Of a DNA stretch of 64,000 nt, positions 53,824 to 64,000 are shown one piece after another. Below the pieces are notes generated by a model that saw only the letters and a list, made by a program, of their open reading frames with translations, did no database searches and had not been told where the DNA came from. Numbering within the stretch: position 1 is the first letter of the stretch; each line of letters opens with the position of its first letter. Where the stretch lies: the NCBI GenBank assembly GCA_036346225.1, contig JARFIW010001491.1, forward strand, positions 1,364,001 to 1,428,000. The letters are read 5' to 3'. The translations under genes were made by a program, and so were the position numbers. This stretch comes from Platerodrilus igneus (lineage: Eukaryota; Arthropoda; Insecta; Coleoptera; Lycidae).

Positions 53824-54179
53824 AATTTTAACATAATAGCAGATATAGAGTCACATCCAATAGCATTAGACTTAGTGGATTTGAGAGCTTTCCAAATCTT
53901 ATCAGTTGTAGTAGTAGAAAATGAGAATAAGATATTGCTATTAAACTGATTGTTATTATAAAATTGAAACATATGTTGTGGAAGGTTGGTTTTAGCTTAT
54001 TTATAGAATCTATGAAAAATGCATTTATTTGGTCCGAATCACACAGACTTTCTGGTATACTGTTTAGTTTAGATGCTACGATCTTAGAATCCCTAAGAGC
54101 TTTCCAAGTAATATTAGCAGATTGTTTAGCAATAAAATCAAAGTAGTTTATAGAGATTGTTACAGAATTTCCTAGCTGT

Positions 54180-55128
54180 TTATAGTGTCTCAATTTGATT
54201 GTGTTCCGCTACATTTAAATTTAAAGCTTTATCACGCAGTTTCATCATAGTTGTGATTATGTTGGTAAGCCACGGAGCTTTTGCTTTGGTAATTCTACTC
54301 ATCCTTAATGGCGTATGTGTATCAAAAAGATTTATTAATATTTTGTTGAGCATTCGTATTTGTGTATCTACATCATCAATATAAAAGATCTCTTCTACAG
54401 GGATATCCTCCAAGTGATTGCTGAAGGCTGTTAAATCAAAGTTTTTAAAATCTCGGTGAGTGATGTTTTTAGAAATGCGTGCAAGCTTTTCACATTTGAG
54501 CTGTACAACTACTAAGCAATGATCAGATAAATCATGTACACCTATGCAATCCACTGTATCAATTATACTTTCATTATCTAGAAGAATAACATCAATTAAT
54601 GTTGAACTATACTGGGTGATCCGTGTAGGTTCAATTACGGCTTGTTTTAAATTATACATTTTAATAATAGAATTAAACCTTTCAACGCTGGAATTTGTGA
54701 GATTAAACAAATTTAAGTTAATATCGCCTCCGCAAAAGATGTGATTAAATTGAGGACAAACTTGTGCTAGCAACTTTTTTACTATTGTAAATGAAACTTA
54801 CCCATAACTGTTCAAAACAGTCATTAGTATTATAATCTATGTTTATGGCTTTGCAATTTAAACAAGTCGGATCATACACAGCAACACCACCACCCCTTCC
54901 CTTACGATCAGTGTGAAAAAGATCAAAATTTTCTAGTTGATAGTCATTAATATTACATCTTTCAGTTAGCCATGTTTTCGTTACAAATATAATATCAAGT
55001 TTGTTCTCATCCACCAGAGCAGAAAAGGTTTCAAAACCAGTATTAAAAGAGTGTACATTAATTGTTGCGAGTTTAAACATAAATATAATAAAGGTATTGT
55101 TGCGAGCTACTACTAGACAAACCATCAA
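54180..55128 (-). pseudogene. LINE apurinic-type endonuclease and linker
   Basis: The 55128-54745 part has LATINVHSFNTG, DIIFVTKTWLTE and RGGGVAVYD. The 54773-54180 part has FCGGDINLNLFN, IDVILLD and HDLSDHCLVV, the S-D-H end of the catalytic site, then the linker KAPWLTNIITTMMKLRDKAL. A frame change near 54760 joins them. Linker sequence continues in another frame to 53828. Confidence 0.85.
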
Positions 55129-55129
55129 T

Positions 55130-56040
55130 TACGCACAAAAACGCCGCAAGCACTGTTTATTCTGTACGGTTCCAGAATTCTTCTGGAACATACTAGATAA
55201 TGAGTCATATCTTTCGATCTGACTATCTATAAGACCGCTAATAAATGCAAGGGTCAGTCTATACTAGAATGTCGTATATAAATTATAACGTTGTAAAGTA
55301 ATAGTAGATTTGAGCTTTTAGAAGTATTACATAAATGTGATATGCTGTGTCTAATGTACATGCAGCTTGTAGTATACATAAATAAATAGAAGTGTATAAA
55401 CAGATAGTTGTGTTAGTGTTGTTAATGAACCTATGGTAAAGAAAATAGTCTAAGAAGATATTAGTGCTTGTAAATTCATTAGTGTAATAGTGCTTTATTG
55501 TTAAGTGTTCTGAAAACATCTATAAATAAGGCATATACTGTTAATTAGACTTGTGAACAGTGATTAATAAAGACCATTATTATTACTTGTTTTAAATTAA
55601 AGAAACGCGGTAGTAGTAGCCCGTTACAGTATTAAGTAAACAGCTGAAATATGCTAAACTTTAACAAGAAACGAGCACAAGAGTATTCTTTCAAATGTAA
55701 TATTAGGTTGCTTCTTTATAAAGTAGCTGACTTAGCAGTTGTACTACTCCTACAATGAAACCATCTTTAAAGAAAAGTAAAGGAATTCTTTATACACGAT
55801 TAGGTAATTCCACAGTAAGAAAAAACAATAATATAAATTTTAAACTAAATATACTGATTTTTTGTGCAACTGTATGTAACAGTATGTAACTGCTTCTAAA
55901 CTACAATGTTACATAAGTTGAATAAATGCACATACTGTTTAATATTAATTTCAAACAAAAATTAAAGATCATTTAAAACATCAACATGTATGTATACTAC
56001 TAGTTTTAACCCATATTAAGATGTGCTATGAACACCATCC
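55130..56040. other. Interval between LINE ORF1 and ORF2
   Basis: About 900 bases of AT-rich sequence without recognised coding content. It is long for an inter-ORF gap, so it probably contains inserted sequence. Confidence 0.45.
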
Positions 56041-56046
56041 TTAGTT

Positions 56047-56594
56047 TTATAGAAGTTTTCCATCATGGGACCAACAATTTCTAACACCGCACTGCTGTTG
56101 AAGTTTCATCAGTTTTGTATGATGCATTGCAGTTAAGTCTTCGCGAAGTATATACGGACTACCTTTCAAGAGTACTTTCTTGTAAATCAATGTACAATCA
56201 AGATAGTTTAAGAATTTTATTATTATACCCCAAGGTTTATTCCTTAAGAATGAACTTTTGCCTACATGATGCGATCTCTCTATATCATTAATAAACAAGG
56301 TTAGTTTAAGATGTTTATTTATAACTTTAGTTTCCAGCTGCTCTACATGGTTTTTATTTAATTCACACTCTTGTCTGAGGAAATTATGTCTATTGTAATT
56401 TTATTCAGTTTTTAAGTTACAGTATTATTCATATCCGTAACATTTTGCATTAATTTATCCATAACAACTTTATTAGCTTGCAAAAAGTCTAAAATTGTCT
56501 TTATCATACCTGTATTATTATCGCTATCAGTATTATAATTAAATGAAGCATCAGGTAGGTCTTCCTTTTCGCTCTTGGATCTGGTGCTAGGCAT
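56047..56594 (-). pseudogene. LINE ORF1 protein, decayed
   Basis: The ATG at 56594 starts MPSTRSKSEKEDLPDA. A coiled-coil stretch follows near 56400-56320 (LRQECELNKNHVEQLE), then FINDIERSHHVG, PWGIIIKFLNY and LREDLTAMHHTKL. That is the RNA-binding ORF1 type with a VHRVG-like motif common in insect LINEs. Part of the middle seems deleted and there is a stop near 56414. Confidence 0.65.
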
Positions 56595-56600
56595 TCTTGT

Positions 56601-57820
56601 AAATTAAAACGGTTCAATATAAGCACATAAACAAAACTTTATACTATCAAACTGAACAAACTCAAATTATTTATATTAGGAAACAAGAATTATAATTAAA
56701 CACGCACACAATGAAACTTAGAGTGTAGTCTAGTAATTTAATTAAAGGTATATTATTTATTAATTATTAAACACTATAGTTAAAACGAAAAACACCGAAC
56801 CAGTACAAATGCATGCCTTACTCAGTCGGCCTTCTTACAATATCTATTACAACCTATTCCTGGAAGGTTTTTGTAGTTTTGCAGTAGTACTTGTTATTGT
56901 CCTACGCATTTGTATCAAGATGTATTTCATTAGGTTCTTATGATTTCCATTTGGCGATTGCTAGATATATAAGCCTGCGATTGTGTTGCTAATTGTTAGA
57001 TTCTTCTCAACAAAAAGGTTCAACAGTCCTCCGAGTTTCTTTCTTTCGCCTATTCCATATTTCCCAACTGCACGTCTATCATTGTCTCTGGTGCACCCTA
57101 TTTCTAACATTAATCACCTAAAATGATAATTAATTCATTACTTGGGATTTTTTGGAGTAGTTCTAATATTCACAGAATTACTCGATTTTGTTGTCGGTTG
57201 ACTCATTCTTAGAGGCCTAAAGCTTAATATATTCATGAGGGATAGGTTTGCATTGCAATTTGTGCGTCTTCAAGAATATACCTATATCCGCGGACTGAAC
57301 ATAAGCAAGCTGGCATTGCAACATCAGTAGAGATTTATACCTGTTTATTGGAAGGTTTGGTTATTCTGCCTATATTTGGACACCAGAGCCTTGTTCATTA
57401 TTTAGCAGGGTGCACCAGTGTGCATGTGCGAGCTACACATCTCAGAGGTGAGATATGATGCTCTACTGATGTTAAATGTCGTTTCTTAGATTCTAAATGA
57501 TGCCAACTAGCAATAAACTACAGTCAAAATAATTCAATAAGGAAACATTTTTGCATGCTTAATAAATATTAACAGATTTTTCATTCAATACGCTAAGATT
57601 GTATGTTGCTAACAATCGACTTAAAACATACATTCTACTGTTGTCATTCAGTAGAGCTGTATACAATTATAAAAGTTAGGCCTAATTAAAAATTGTTTAT
57701 TTATATATTGTAGCAACAATTCATTTAATTTCAGTATTATTAATAGGCTAGTTGTATTGAATTAATTTATGTTATCCTAATAATAACAAAAAAAAAATAA
57801 AAAACAGTTAAGTAATTGTC
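56601..57820. other. Unassigned spacer
   Basis: No gene or repeat recognised. Confidence 0.5.
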
Positions 57821-57825
57821 ACCAG

Positions 57826-58029
57826 GACATAACTCACAATTAGTTAGCGGTCTGGCATGTTGGTAGCGTTTCGTTGCTTAAGCCTTACCATAACATATAA
57901 TTTAATAAACGTCATCATGACATAACTCACAATTAGGTAGCGGTCTGGCATGTTGGTAGCGTTTCGTTGCTTAAGCCTTACCATAACATATAATTTAATA
58001 AACGTCACCATGACATAACTCACAATTAG
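57826..58029. repeat. 93-bp tandem repeat, two copies plus a partial third
   Basis: GACATAACTCACAATTAG begins units at about 57826, 57919 and 58012. Copies one and two are nearly identical apart from a TTAG/GTAG change. The period of 93 is a multiple of three, so the minus strand reads as a 31-residue repeat, but no gene context supports coding. Confidence 0.9.
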
Positions 58030-58039
58030 AGCCACTACG

Positions 58040-59536
58040 ACAGTTGGCAATACATATAATAAACACGTACATAATATTGCGCCACGAAATATTACGTCAG
58101 ATTTGTTTCAAATTATTGTATCACATGCAAAAAATGTTTATTGCGATTATAGGAAAAGATAAAATGTACTCACGTAAACTGTGGAGTCCTTCACGACATT
58201 GCAGCTATTCTGGCGACAAGACCTCGGCGTTGGTTGGGCGTTGTTAGGCGTGGGTAGGGCTTCGCCCCCTCGTCAAAATCAAATTGGTTCGTCTTCCCTC
58301 TTCTTTGTGTAGCGGTACGATAAAGGATCAACCAGGTAGGAGGAACGATAATAGGTACAAGACAGGAAACCTACATATCTGAAAGAAAAGACAAAGGCAC
58401 GCCACAGATAACCACACTGTTCGACGTCTCGTTGACTAGTCCATGACGTGACGGAAATCATCACTTACTTCCACACTCCGCGTCTGCGCAATCTCCGGCG
58501 CCGACTCAACTGTCTGAAATGACGGAAATGCAAGCACAAGTCTTTTAAAATATTGGCACGAATTCACTTACAAATTTAAAAGAGAGCAAAGCCAATTTTT
58601 GGCATGTAACAAGTTAACTACAAATGGTTTGGTAACTAACAACAAGCTGTAAGTGTTTCCAGAAAGATTGCAACTAAATACACTAAAATAACTAACACTG
58701 CAGAAAGGATCATTTACAAACTTCGAAGTGTCATAACAATTAAGAGGAAATTGTGACTGCTTTCTAGTGTGAAGCACGATGAAACACTAAAAGCAACAAC
58801 TACTAATTCATTCCTGCTTCTGAGCTGTGGATGAATGCAAAGCTAACCACAGTCAACTTGAAGTCTTACAACGATATGCAAGGTTGCCTTGTGTAAAGCA
58901 CTATGCTGCACTAACAAAGCACCAAGAATGTTTGGAGTTCAGATCATTAGTACTTCCATAACAAGAAATGGCATGGTCAACTTCCAGCAACTTTGAGGTG
59001 TGATATTTCCGAAACAGGAAGTGTGGCTGAGTTGGGCATTGAAGCACTAAGCAGCACTATTGAAGCACTAATAATTTTACGCGGCCAGATCATTAGTGCT
59101 TTCATAACAAGAGATGATGTAGCCAACTTCCAGCAACTTTGAGGTGTAATATTTCCGAAACCAGAAGTGTGGCTGGGCTGGGGTTTGAAGCACTAAGATG
59201 CACCAATGAAATACTAACCGAAAATCCGTATGTAATTGTTAGTGCTTCAGAGTTGTGGCTAGATACGAAGTCAGCCACAGCCACTTTGAAGTCGAATAAC
59301 TACTTAACAGTAGGTGTGGCTGCATTTTTCTTAGAAGTGCTAACGAAGCACCAACAAAAAACCCATGTGAAATTATTAGTGCTTCCGAGTTGTGGCTAAG
59401 TACGAACTCAGCCACAGAACTTTGAAATGCAATAACTACTTAGCGGTACGTGTGCGGCATTTTTCTTTGAAGCACTACGAAGCACTAACAAAAAACCAAC
59501 ATGAAATTATTAGTGCTTCGTAGTTGTGGCTAACTT
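58040..59536 (-). repeat. Putative BEL/Pao 3' LTR
   Basis: Lies directly after the pol C-terminus in the element's sense. The part next to pol (59536-58830) is an array of GAAGCACTAA/TTAGTGCTTC units, found inverted at 49630. The far part (58620-58050) is found again at 46345. No second LTR of this element is visible, so the ends are inferred. Confidence 0.55.
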
Positions 59537-60690
59537 CACGCACCTGGAAAATGGCACAATTTAACAAGGGGTCGTTTGAGCAGACCGTACATTGTTTTGA
59601 CTACTGCTGCTCTACCAATGTGGTCTGAGCCAAAATGCAATTTTTCAATACGACCTAGTTACCAATGTAGTGGTGCCATCTGGTCGTCCTTTATTAAAAG
59701 TAGAATGCAGAGTTTCACCCCGGAACTAGGAGAGAACCATTTTGCCTTTTATTGCAATGTATGCAGATACTCGATGCGCCAACGCTTCCAAAATGACTGT
59801 TGGAAGTGCTGAATAAATTGCCAATGATCTAATTTTAAAATATTTAAATCCGAGAGAACTGGATCTGGTACGACAGAAACTGGTTCAATGTTCAAGAAAT
59901 GTGATGGACTTAAAAATGTAAAACCGTTCGGCTCGGAACTCATAGGGCACAGAGCCTTTGAATATAAAATGACTTCAATTTAAATTAAAACCCTATTTAA
60001 TTCCTCATGTGACAATAGCTGATCTCTAGTTACTCTTTTCAGATGTGTCTTAACACGCTTAATCCCAGCCTTCCACAACCCGCCAAAGTGAGGGAAGGAA
60101 GGAGAATTAAGCACGAATTCTATTCCTTTTGCATGCAGCGATTGAATCATCGTTTGAGTGAGTTTATTAGATGCTCCAACAAAATTAATACAACAATCAC
60201 TATACAGTTTAAGTATCTCGACACGAGTTCTAGATGAAGGCCTTTGGTACTGTAACATACAAATAAACAAATGTATGCTTTTAATGACTATACGTCTCGA
60301 CTACATCTCATAATAAAAACGGTTCACCAAAATGAACTCTTGTATGTAGGAATACTTTGCCAGGTGTAAGCCTAGAAGCAATCTCCTATCAGAGGACAAT
60401 AAGCAACTAGTGTTTCAAAACAGCATATGCACAATTTTAAGCAGTGAATAGCTCTTTTTTCTGATAAGATCCAAAAAGTCTGGTATAACAGAAATTGTGT
60501 GGCTTTGGACCCTGGCTGCAAGTATTTTTTGTGACAAACCAATATAATTAATTCTGTTAATCTGTGAGTGTGGGGAAGTACAACTGGGAAATTGGTTTCA
60601 TATGAAGATCTCAGAATTTCTGAGGTGGCTGCTCACTCTCAACAATCCATGTGAATCAATTAAAGATGTAAGAGGTCTGAATAGTTTACT
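59537..60690 (-). pseudogene. BEL/Pao pol: integrase and C-terminus
   Basis: From 60690 leftwards: PLTSLIDSHGLLRV (pre-integrase), a decayed zinc-binding region, LTPGKVFLHTRVHFGEPFLL, then LYSDCCINFVGASNKL and PSFPHFGGLWKAGIKRVKTH (integrase core). C-terminal sequence follows: PSHFLNIEPVSVVPDP, DHWQFIQHFQQSFWKRW, EYLHTLQ, and a final IGRIEKLHFGSDHIG with LLKRPLVKLCHFP. Several frameshifts. The usual catalytic glutamate in GLWEAG is lysine, so the core is inactive. Confidence 0.85.
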
Positions 60691-60699
60691 GATTACCTT

Positions 60700-62045
60700 A
60701 CCCTTTTAATATTTTCTATATCCTGACCAAATTATTTTTGCTAAACTATTTTAACACGGTTTCCTAACATAAAAAAGCATACACACTGTTAGCCGTAGGA
60801 GTAACCGTATTTTACCACGACTACACTCTGGTTGGTGAGGGGGAGTGGGAATTTGCACCAAGATACAAATAACCTAAGATCGACACGGTGAATAAGAGTC
60901 TTGGAGAGCGTCACCTAAATCTGAACTGTACGCCTCTCGCGAAATCAATCTAGGAAATTTCTCATGCACTCTGTAGATGCTTAATGGACATAAAACTCGA
61001 AAAGGAACTACAAATAGCATGTAATCGTTTACTGACACAAGTTATGGTATCTAATATTCATAGGGTTTAACATAAACATCAATTTTACAACATAACTAGC
61101 CTAAATTCTAGCTTTGGGTTAATGAAACCAACGTACTTTTCAATATGTAACTTACACTTATAAGACATTACATAGCTGCAATATATTTTCATTATGTTCA
61201 CTTTGTATAAATTTAAAATCAGTCGAACGCTGCTTGAGGTGATACCAACGCTTGTGAGTACGATTATGCAGATAAAAATATCTATCAAACGAATGTGTAC
61301 AATAATTCGTTGGTTAAATTAATTCCGACGCACAACTATTACAAAAATGATATTAAAATAAATCACAATATCAGTTATAATGTTAGATGGCTCTATAATG
61401 TTATCCGCAGGTGGAAATGCTAGCATGGGTACCAGATTAGCGGCATGTACAATCAAAATATAATATGGAAAGATTTTACCAGAACAGGTCCTGAGCATGG
61501 ATATCGTATCTTGCAGGTACGCCTGAGTTAGTATCTTCAACATATAACGGCATCACACCACAAGACTGCAAAACTACAAGACTGCAAAACTACAAGGCTG
61601 CAAAACTACAAACTGCAAACCGTTTTGCGGTCCCTTTACAAAACGGGCTTAAATCATAACAATAAAACTCAATGTTATGAACGAGTTCTCAAATGTGTGT
61701 CCTCAAACTTCTATAAAATTCTCAAAAGAGCAGAGCAAATATAAAATTTTTACTAATAATTCGCTCTAAAACAACGGATCATCAATTCCCCAATTAAAAT
61801 AATAAGGACGGAACTACAAATTAGTTCACAATAAGAAGCACATTACCAAGCATCGAGGATCAAATTCAAGAAACGAATAAATAATCACAACTCGTATTGA
61901 AGTGATAAGAATTAGTTTTATCCACGTTATCAACATACAAGAATTAAAACTTGAATTTATGAACAAAACTTGATAAATTACAATAAGGAAATACAACATA
62001 GGCGTCGTATTTGAGAAAGAAGTATATCTAAAAATCGGGAAATGC
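60700..62045. other. Unknown ~1.35 kb insertion within BEL/Pao pol
   Basis: BEL/Pao-like coding sequence stops near 62050 and resumes near 60690 in the same order. The intervening sequence has no recognised motif except the short tandem repeat at 61560, so it looks like an insertion of unknown type. Confidence 0.5.
61561..61622 (+). repeat. ~16-bp minisatellite
   Basis: About four units of the form GACTGCAAAACTACAA in direct tandem. Confidence 0.85.
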
Positions 62046-62049
62046 AAAA

Positions 62050-62500
62050 TTGAACCGTAATAATTTGATCAATAATTCCATAACATATTGGTCTTATAGA
62101 GGAATGGACAAATTTTCTGAGATATCTCCAATTGTCTGTCTAGCAAATTGTAAATTACGAACAAATTGGCAAACATATGTAACGATTCTACAAATTTTTT
62201 GTAGGTCTGAAAATTTTTCTAATAATAAATCTAACATATTTTCAGTCACTACAACATTTAGTACCAACGTACACGTGCAGATGTATTATTTAAATTTGGC
62301 ATATTATGAGTTGACCATTTTTATTCAGAAAGTGACAGTCATGAAAGACAGGTTTACCATACCTGATGATTGACTAATTCTGATTCTATCATTGCTCTAG
62401 AGGTAGAATCAGCGGGGTTATCAAGTGATTTAATATGATTCCAAGATGTGGGAGGAACCCGATCTTTAATGTGCAAAATATGCTTGCTTATAAAAGTTTT
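62050..62500 (-). pseudogene. BEL/Pao pol: region after RNase H
   Basis: Minus strand reads LHIKDRVPPTSWNHIKSLDN and PADSTSRAMIESEL, the N-P-A-D-x-x-S-R motif of BEL/Pao elements, followed by NHQVW. Later, in another frame, FSDLQKICRIVTYVCQFVRN is the helical region preceding integrase. The upstream reverse transcriptase is absent because another element begins at about 62488. Confidence 0.7.
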
Positions 62501-64000
62501 CTAATTATAAGATAATGATCGAATCTAACACAAAGCAACTGTGGAATCGGACCAAGTAAAAATACATCATCAGCAATGAAGTTTGTTTTTTCTGGTCCCT
62601 GAGATTTCAAAAACATTACTGACAAACACTTCTCTTTATCTAAGAAGCTTCCTTGGGAAATTGCAGCATATCTATATATAGTTCCTTCTGAACCATTATG
62701 ACCTCGCAAACTGGGAACTTTTATAAGCAAAAACATACCAGGTCGTATTTCTCTTAGGTCATCAATAGGAGACGTTACTGTAAGCTGAGGACTCGCTGGG
62801 TTGTCTTCACATTCTTAATCTGAATATACATCATTGTAACGAAGTCGACATGAAACCCTAGTTGACAATTGTACAGATGAATCAGAGTCAGATTTATAAT
62901 CATCGATATCTTTAATTGCAACTCTAGTCATCAAAGATACTGATATTTTTCCAACTAGGATGTTATTCGAATCATAGAATCTGAAGTGACGATTCACCTG
63001 AATTGTTGGAATAGGTAAAACACCTTCCCAATAGTTATTTAGTAATACCTCATGTTCTGATATCTTGGTTTTATCTACATAGAAACTTGCTATTCCAGTA
63101 ACTTTTTTATTTACATGATCGTGGAAGTCTCTTGCAGTTCCAATGTGAATCTTTTGATTACCTTTCTCCGCCACCCAGACGTGTCGTTGCACTGATTCCA
63201 TTAACAGCTCCCTGCACATGGCTACTTGCGAAAATGTTCCATTCAAATGTTAAACCAAAATCTTTTACCACATGGCAGACATTGTGTACCTACTCTTAAA
63301 TTGACCAGCACAGTTATCGCTAAATATTACAAGTTTATCAACCAAAGAAAAGAATGTCAATGTCTTGGACAATTTTGCTTAGAAAGGTATACACACAGTA
63401 TTTACTATGAGTCACATCACTGCTTACAACTACATATGATTTTTTTTTCATTTTTAGGCAACCAAACACAACTTGTAAAAATACCGACTTGTTGGTGGCT
63501 TCAATGAGAGGCTTGTATTTCATCTTGATATGTCAGTGAATAATTTTCTGCAAAATCTATCTGAATTACTGCATATGTCTCTAAAAAATTGTTCTTTTTC
63601 AAATCCGAAATGCAAGTTTCAAAATAGTTTTCTTGCATTTTTTTAATATGACAATGAATCTTAAAATGAGAAATCTTCTTATCGAGTTCTTCGATAGCTT
63701 CAGCCATGTTTCCTTTAATAACACTGAGCTAGATTCCGCCTTCATCGGACCACTGCTTCCAAGTCTGCTTTGCTTCCAACGCTAAATCTGCTGGTAGATC
63801 AGTGATCTTTCGGGATGAACATGTTGAGCATTTACCCCATACGCAATCCTCGTTACCCAAATCACAACACGGACATTCAAGAAGTTCCTTGTGGTTTTTC
63901 TGGAAAAAATCATTACTTTTAGAAATGCTATCGAGTATAAAATCTACGTTGCTGTGATATTTACACACACAAACGTTATGCGGAATTTGAGACACTGGAA
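62488..64000 (-). pseudogene. Transposase-like gene of unassigned family, runs off the window
   Basis: From 63995 leftwards: a cysteine-rich N-terminal part (VCVCKYHSNV, ECPCCDLGNEDC, GKCSTC), then YAVIQIDFAENYSLTYQDEI near 63550. SSDVTHSKYCVYTFL follows, then IFSDNCAGQFKS near 63310, FEWNIFASSH (about 63250), GTARDFHDHVNKKVTGIASF, and a C-terminal MFLLIKVPS with YRYAAISQG. Acidic residues in DFAEN and SDNC look like a DDE/RNase H-type active site, but I cannot name the superfamily. I recall such proteins as multicopy in insects and other animals. Breaks: frame changes near 63500, 63330 and 63200 and one in-frame stop at 62815-62817. Confidence 0.6.

Larger units (their letters stand above)
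52340..56600 (-). mobile_element. APE-type LINE with ORF1 and ORF2, decayed
   Basis: Read leftwards: ORF1 (56594-56047), a 900-base interval, endonuclease (55128-54180), linker, reverse transcriptase (53823-53400 and 53060-52347, split by SINE S5). Domain order and ORF1 type fit a CR1/Jockey-like LINE; the clade was not settled. No poly(A) or 3' end was identified. Confidence 0.8.

Noticed and set aside
57844..58050. Minus-strand ORF with a 31-residue repeat
   Set aside because: It results from the 93-bp DNA repeat; no signal, domain or promoter supports a gene.

Overview
This is a eukaryotic, almost certainly insect, genomic window (order not resolved; nothing bacterial is present). It is AT-rich and has long microsatellites. 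It holds one clear host coding exon among the remains of about a dozen transposable-element families. Most long reading frames are broken transposon genes, and several of the longest apparent ORFs are translated (GT)n or (TA)n tracts.

Left part (1-18 kb): a pogo/Tigger-like transposase fragment (-), a near full-length but dead mariner (+) and an N-terminal piece of a third transposase type. Next comes a tRNA-derived SINE whose internal GT run has expanded and is split by a 5'-truncated R1-clade LINE (3286-6144, -). A second SINE copy follows, then a decayed Ty3/gypsy pol (9.5-11.6 kb, -), degenerate tandem repeats (14.9-15.5 kb) and a fragment of an RTE-like LINE family.

Middle part (18-38 kb): a chain of elements joined end to end by (TA)n tracts, with a (CA)n(TA)n run on the far left and a (TA)n(TG)n run on the far right. 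The links are five related 1.7-2.1 kb LTR-like units (E1-E5), a 1.9 kb fold-back element with a 36-codon ORF in its loop, a recently inserted but internally deleted Ty3/gypsy element with 1.56 kb LTRs, and a truncated CAGGGTGT-type DNA transposon. On the minus strand the E units show a repeated TATA box (three of five), a splice donor (all five), and motifs matching a lysine tRNA. The gypsy LTRs share the donor and also have a tRNA-Lys match, so the E units look like relatives of its LTRs. This is the most unusual part of the window.

Right part (38-64 kb): a pogo/Tigger transposon with a C-terminal zinc-finger-like segment, interrupted by a SINE. Then comes the host gene: a large 3'-terminal exon (40461-45929, +) opening with a splice acceptor and a signal-peptide-like segment, coding for at least 1,822 residues of a low-complexity secreted or matrix-like protein. 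After it lie an internally deleted RTE-like LINE with an intact 226-codon fusion ORF (-), BEL/Pao LTR-derived repeats, an APE-type LINE with ORF1 and ORF2 (-) carrying a full-length SINE with target duplication, a BEL/Pao pol (-) split by an unknown 1.35 kb insertion, and at the right edge a degraded transposase-like gene of a family I cannot name.

The host gene is the only locus that looks like ordinary functional coding DNA. Family assignments rest on motif recognition by eye; no searches were run.
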